From Pseudomonas asplenii (GTDB lineage Bacteria > Pseudomonadota > Gammaproteobacteria > Pseudomonadales > Pseudomonadaceae), in NCBI RefSeq assembly GCF_900105475.1, contig NZ_LT629777.1, positions 2,666,001 through 2,730,000 on the forward strand: 64,000 bases of DNA, given 5' to 3'. The position numbers and the translations under genes are program-made. The notes under the pieces are model-generated. The model made no database searches and had not been told where the DNA came from. It saw only the letters and a list, made by a program, of their open reading frames with translations. Position 1 is the first letter of the stretch; each line of letters begins with the position of its first letter. Shown in pieces: positions 60,148 through 64,000 of this stretch.

Positions 60148-62442
60148 TCATTCGATTCGCCAGGCGCTCATGACCTTTGCCTCATAGTAGTCGTCGATGT
60201 AGGCCAGGAGCGTTGCCTTGAACGCTTCCCGTGCCGCCAGCAAGGTCTGCTGGGTGGGTTCATCACGGGCTTTGCGGGCTGCTTGCTCCAACGTCTCCAT
60301 GGCCTGCCGTCCAGCGGGGCTCAGGTGCTTGCCGATTTGCGTCAGTTCCTTGTCGAGCAGTGGATGGTCGCGACGATTGGCGATGTTGTTGAGCAACCTG
60401 TCGAAGGCCTGGGCGTGTTTGTTGACGTAGTTGTCCCATGCCTCCAGGTCGGCCTGCGTGCCCTTGTCCAGCTTGCCCAGGGCGATTGGCAGGACCAGGT
60501 CCAGTGACTGGCTGCCCAACTGTTCCGCCGCGAGGTTGTGCACATGACTGCCAATGCCTACTTCGAGTGCCAGCGGGGTCGCTGCGGTCACGGTCTGGTT
60601 GAAGTCATCGCTTTGCGTGAGGAACTGCTGGCTCAGCAGCAATACCGGTTTACCGTCCTTGATCTTCAGCGTGAACTTCGCCGAGCCACCATGGGACTGG
60701 TAAAGCACGGTACCGGCGATCAGCGCGATGATCGGTGCCGGGTCGAAACCACTGACGCCGGCCTGGGCCAAGCCGCTGGAAATCAGGTTCTGCAGGGTTT
60801 CCAGGGTGTTGAACTGGCCCTGGAGTGTAATGTCCAGGTAGGTGCCGCTCAGGTGTGGGTCATCTTCGACGACGGACGACAGGCTGATGTTCGCGCTGGC
60901 TTGCGCGCTGGCGCCCGCAGCGAGCTTGAGTTTCGACTCGACGGCAATGGTCCGGGTCTCGGTGTCGGTCTTTGCCGTGTAGAGCTTCAGGCTGTCGGGT
61001 CGCAGCAGCAGCGCGTGTTCCTTGAACAGTTGGCGGATGCTCTCGTCATGCGCCGAGTCATCGGCGATGGCGCCCTGAAGCTTGAGGTGTATGTAGTCGT
61101 TGGCCAACTGCCGGGAACGGTGGTCGATCTCCTCGCCGAGCTGGCGCAGCCGTTGTGGACTTTCGTTGCGCAGGACGGCGCGGCTCAACTGCTGGCTGCT
61201 GTCGGCGATATGCGCATGCAGGTCGCTGAGCAACTGCGGCACGCTGGTGTCGTAGTCGCGCGGGCTGCCCAGGCACTGCCGGGCGAAATCCTTCGACCAG
61301 TCGTACACCCCGATGATGTCCAGCGCCTTGTTTTTCGTGGTGCGCAGCAGATCCGTCTTGGCTTGCGCACCGGCGTTGACGATTCCCAGACCATCGAACT
61401 GGGCCTGCGCCGTCAACGCGACCCGCTGGCCGCGTTCGACCTGGAAGGGTTGTGCCTGCGGTGCGTGATGCTCGAAGTTCGGCGGGACCAGACCGTTTTC
61501 ACGCAGTCTACTTTCGAGATAGGGGCGGCTTTGGGCGGCGAGGCGGATGTTCCTCTTGTAATTGTTGCAACTGGCGAACAGGGTTCGACTCTGGGTGAGC
61601 AGGTCGCGCTTGGAGCCATTCCACCAGGTCCATTTCGACAGGCTCCGGGCATTGGCGTAACTGTCGATGTCGCCGTACTTGCGGGTGGTGGACTTCTCCA
61701 CCTGTGCGCTTATACGCGATGAGGCGAGGTTAGCCAGCGACACCTGTGCCGTCACGCCGGCACTGACGCTGGTGGTGTCCTTGATAATGCGGCCCTGGGT
61801 GGTTTCCAGTTTTGTCGACAGCTCCAGGCTCGGCACGATACTGGCGCCTCCCAGTGCCGTGGCACCGATACCCAGCTTGGCGCGGTTGCCCAGCGAGCCA
61901 CCTTCGGCCACCTCTGCCCGGCTCTTGGCCAGGGCCTGGTCGAGTACGCTCTTGGTGCGCTGATCGCGGCTGGCGCGAAACTGCCATTTGAGCATTCGGC
62001 ACAGATCGCGCAATTGCTGGTATTCGGTCTGCTGCGGGGCGCTGCAGGACCGTGCATGCTCGTCGAAGGTGTGCTGGGCGGTCTTGAAGTACTCGTAGCA
62101 GGCCTGCGCCTCTTTTTTGTCGAGATTGCCCGGTTCCTTGGCCGTGATGCTCAACAACAGTAACTGCCGGTGAAGCTTTTGCAGGGAGGCGGGCGGGGGC
62201 GAGGGACTGTCCGCCAGTTTATCCAGGACGAACCTGGAGAGGTCGCCCACGGTGGCGCGATCACCTTCCTCAAGGGGCGGAGCCGAACCTTGCAGGTGGT
62301 CGACCAGATCCAGCGTGTCAGGGCTCAGCGCAACGGCTTCATTATAATAGGAGTCACTGGGCTTGTAGCTGCACAGCACCGGGGTTGCAGGCAGCTCGGG
62401 GTAGAACGCGTGATGGCTGCGCGGGTTCAGGACGAGTTCCAT
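60148..62442 (-). CDS. Unrecognised 764-residue protein, candidate effector
   Basis: I do not recognise this protein. It has no signal peptide or membrane helix. The N-terminal 180 residues are helical and charged. Two beta-rich stretches with alternating polar/non-polar residues are visible, near 195-245 (SLELSTKLETTQGR, VSAGVTAQVSLANLASSRIS) and near 520-565 (IAVESKLKLAAGASAQASAN, YLDITLQGQF), with a third near 595-615 (SAKFTLKIKDGKPVLLLSQQ). Beta-barrel-like stretches in a leaderless protein recall some pore-forming effectors. It is the last gene of a three-gene unit (gap 6 bp), after two small proteins. AGGAGTGAACTACC precedes the ATG. Confidence 0.75.
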   Translation of the reverse strand: MELVLNPRSHHAFYPELPATPVLCSYKPSDSYYNEAVALSPDTLDLVDHLQGSAPPLEEGDRATVGDLSRFVLDKLADSPSPPPASLQKLHRQLLLLSITAKEPGNLDKKEAQACYEYFKTAQHTFDEHARSCSAPQQTEYQQLRDLCRMLKWQFRASRDQRTKSVLDQALAKSRAEVAEGGSLGNRAKLGIGATALGGASIVPSLELSTKLETTQGRIIKDTTSVSAGVTAQVSLANLASSRISAQVEKSTTRKYGDIDSYANARSLSKWTWWNGSKRDLLTQSRTLFASCNNYKRNIRLAAQSRPYLESRLRENGLVPPNFEHHAPQAQPFQVERGQRVALTAQAQFDGLGIVNAGAQAKTDLLRTTKNKALDIIGVYDWSKDFARQCLGSPRDYDTSVPQLLSDLHAHIADSSQQLSRAVLRNESPQRLRQLGEEIDHRSRQLANDYIHLKLQGAIADDSAHDESIRQLFKEHALLLRPDSLKLYTAKTDTETRTIAVESKLKLAAGASAQASANISLSSVVEDDPHLSGTYLDITLQGQFNTLETLQNLISSGLAQAGVSGFDPAPIIALIAGTVLYQSHGGSAKFTLKIKDGKPVLLLSQQFLTQSDDFNQTVTAATPLALEVGIGSHVHNLAAEQLGSQSLDLVLPIALGKLDKGTQADLEAWDNYVNKHAQAFDRLLNNIANRRDHPLLDKELTQIGKHLSPAGRQAMETLEQAARKARDEPTQQTLLAAREAFKATLLAYIDDYYEAKVMSAWRIE

Positions 62443-62448
62443 GGTAGT

Positions 62449-62808
62449 TCACTCCTGGACCTGGTGTGCGCTCGCACAGCGCTGCAGGAAAACAGTGCAG
62501 GTGGCGAGGATGCTGGCTCTTTCGCCGCTACAGGGCTCGACGAACAGGGCCCTGGCCGCCTGCTCACGGAACCAGGTATCGAACAGCAGCATCACCGGCT
62601 CACCGGGACCGCGGGCGATGAAGTCCGTCGAGCCGCCAGCGCTCTGCGCGCCGGGGCGGGCCAGCATCAGCAGCAGCGTGGGCCGGTTGTACTCCAGCCA
62701 CAGCTGGTGTTGGTTCAGCTCGGTGCTCAGTTGGAAGTAATCGGCCGGGTGGTCCGGCAATTGGTTATGCAGAAGGCGGATCAGGTCATCACGGATGGCT
62801 TCGGACAT
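62449..62808 (-). CDS. Small protein, type III chaperone-like
   Basis: A 119-residue protein with the size and pattern of CesT-type secretion chaperones: an N-terminal helix (MSEAIRDDLIRLLHNQLPDH), a few strands (HQLWLEYNRPTLLLMLARPG, EPVMLLFDTWF) and a C-terminal helix. Homology is not certain. It lies 6 bp before the 764-residue gene and 15 bp after the 138-residue gene. AGGACCTCGGCC precedes the ATG. Confidence 0.6.
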   Translation of the reverse strand: MSEAIRDDLIRLLHNQLPDHPADYFQLSTELNQHQLWLEYNRPTLLLMLARPGAQSAGGSTDFIARGPGEPVMLLFDTWFREQAARALFVEPCSGERASILATCTVFLQRCASAHQVQE

Positions 62809-62823
62809 GGCCGAGGTCCTGTG

Positions 62824-63240
62824 TCAGTAGACAGTCTGTTTGGCGGCGGAGGAAAGGTTGAAAAAGGCGGTCAGGTCTTGCAGGACCTGCTGCTGGCAGA
62901 GGCTGGCGCTGATCAGGCCCCTGACCACCGGCGTGGCGTCCCCGCAGTCGATACTCATGTAGTTGCGGCACAGGCTCAGGTTCAGCTTCTGCCAGTGCTG
63001 GGCCGTGACATGTTCGAGGCCTCGCAGTAGGCGGTTGATCCGGTAGCCGTCGGCGTATTCGAGGGTGCACGGGTCGCCATCGAGGGTGCGCAGGTGCAAG
63101 CGGTCATCCTGCCGGCGGACCGCAATCCGCAGGTCGCCGGCCAGGCATTGCTGCAATGCACTCAAGGGTTCGAGGGGCGCCGGGGTGAGCAGGTTGGCGC
63201 AAAGACTACGGCGTCTGTGCAGTTCGAGAGACAGGTTCAT
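62824..63240 (-). CDS. Small protein of unknown function, first gene of the effector-like operon
   Basis: A 138-residue protein with helical ends and a central strand region (DLRIAVRRQDDRLHLRTLDG, then TLEYADGYRINRLLRGLEHV), a layout compatible with a second CesT-like chaperone. It also resembles no enzyme I know. AGAGGCGTCCC precedes the ATG. No HrpL-type promoter (GGAACC with CCACNNA) is seen in the 264-bp gap upstream, so control by the type III sigma factor is not supported here. Confidence 0.6.
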   Translation of the reverse strand: MNLSLELHRRRSLCANLLTPAPLEPLSALQQCLAGDLRIAVRRQDDRLHLRTLDGDPCTLEYADGYRINRLLRGLEHVTAQHWQKLNLSLCRNYMSIDCGDATPVVRGLISASLCQQQVLQDLTAFFNLSSAAKQTVY

Positions 63241-63504
63241 GGGACGCCTCTGACTGGTGATTTTTATTGTCAGTCTGGTGACAACGTCGGTGTGGATTCA
63301 GACTGGCATGGCGGTCGGGCCGCCAATATCACAATTCGCTCATCGACCCGCTGGCTTCGGCCTGTTTTTTCGCCACGGCAGGCAACGGATTATCGCGGGA
63401 ACGGTAACAAATATTCGCAGGAATCCACGCTTATCGCCGTGCCGGGCGCCCCCTAGAATTGCCGCTCCAAAGCTTCTTCATCCACGTCGGGAATTCGCAG
63501 CAGT

Positions 63505-64000
63505 GCCGCGTCGCATCAACAGAGAGTTGAAGACTCTCAGTGTTTGGGTTTTATCCTTGGCAATCGGCGGCTGCATCGGAACCGGAGGTATTGTCCCCCA
63601 AGGCAAGAGGCTCGCCGCCAATACCCTGGCCACCGACGAAGCGATCCAGAGCGCCGCTCGCGACGCGCATTGGCCGACGGCCCGCTGGTGGCAGGCGTAC
63701 GGCGACCCGCAACTCGATCAATGGCTAGACCAGGCCCTGCAAGGCAGCCCGAGCCTGGCCATGGCCGCTGCCCGGGTGCGCCAGGCCAGGGCCATGGCCG
63801 GCCTGGCCGAAGCGGCCGAGTCGCTGCAGGTCAACGGCGAGTCGAGCCTCAAGCGCCATAAATGGGCCACGGATCAGTTCTATGGTCCCGGCGAACTGGC
63901 CGGTTCCAACACCTGGGACAACAATGCGGCGCTGGGCCTGAGTTATTCCCTCGACCTCTGGGGACGCGAGCGCAATGCCAGCGAGCGCGCCGTGGACCTG
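63505..64000 (+). CDS. Outer-membrane efflux lipoprotein (TolC/OprM family), 3' truncated
   Basis: About 165 codons are visible. The signal peptide ends in a lipobox (VLSLAIGGC), so the mature protein is lipid-anchored. LATDEAIQSAARDAHWPTAR, WWQAYGDPQLDQWLDQALQG and SPSLAMAAARVRQARA are the first segments of NodT/OprM-type channel proteins of tripartite efflux pumps. The GTG at 63505 is the only good start after the last stop codon in this frame (63454); a TTG at 63529 is the alternative. The pump genes would be expected downstream, outside the window. Confidence 0.92.

Noticed and set aside
63241..63504. HrpL-type promoter for the 60-63 kb operon
   Set aside because: No GGAACC with a suitably spaced CCACNNA was found on the minus strand in this gap.

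Overview
The window reads as chromosomal DNA of a fluorescent-group Pseudomonas. The signs are high G+C, cysD with a fused cysNC, a long DRTGG-type pta, the folE-folX-folM pterin set, hmgA-fahA-maiA under an IclR regulator, a short LOV photoreceptor, a cytoplasmic-membrane anti-sigma/TonB receptor cell-surface signalling set, and REP palindromes between genes. No tRNA, rRNA, insertion sequence, integrase or CRISPR array was seen.

Layout. 1-7.7 kb: end of a NIF3-family gene, sulfate activation (cysD, cysNC), a PlsC-type acyltransferase, pta, a small DUF3565 gene with an unresolved start, and slyD. 7.8-13 kb: glutathione peroxidase, an old-yellow-enzyme oxidoreductase, a glycosyltransferase, cysZ and trxB. 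13-15.4 kb: a minus-strand run of DUF1244, HopJ-family, folX, folE and folM genes. 15.5-18.4 kb: an ABM-type membrane protein, a LitR/CarH-like MerR regulator, an unknown protein and a short LOV blue-light sensor, which look like one light-response locus. 18.5-22 kb: flavodoxin, a LysR regulator with a perfect palindromic operator, lrgA/lrgB-type genes and an SDR. 22.6-28.6 kb: a DUF1302/DUF1329/MalT-like LuxR set. 28.7-32.9 kb: hmgR and hmgA-fahA-maiA (homogentisate breakdown).

33-38 kb: an auto-inhibited-type Fic protein whose start codon sits in a large inverted repeat, a SirB1-type protein, an amino-acid dehydrogenase lacking a catalytic lysine, yebG with a LexA box, psiE and a small lipoprotein. 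38.3-42.3 kb: a DUF1800/DUF1501 pair, DUF3509 and a ribosome hibernation factor. 42.4-47.8 kb: Fur box, small ORF, ECF sigma, FecR-type anti-sigma, TonB siderophore receptor and a beta-propeller protein. 48-51.7 kb: dacB, an AraC regulator and an EamA transporter. 51.7-58 kb: one 2097-residue toxin/effector-like protein with LRRs and a NEL-like domain lacking the catalytic cysteine. 58-60 kb: 2-ketoacid reductase and LysR. 60.1-63.2 kb: an unrecognised three-gene operon (two small proteins, one 764-residue protein) with the shape of a chaperone/effector unit. 63.5 kb to the end: start of an outer-membrane efflux lipoprotein.

Several parts fit together. CysD/CysNC, CysZ and TrxB all serve sulfate assimilation. 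FolE, FolX and FolM make tetrahydromonapterin, which is known as the cofactor of phenylalanine hydroxylase in Pseudomonas, and the hmg genes finish the same phenylalanine/tyrosine pathway. The best candidates for undescribed biology are the LOV/LitR-like locus, the Fic gene with its inverted repeat, the 2097-residue NEL-like protein and the 60-63 kb operon.
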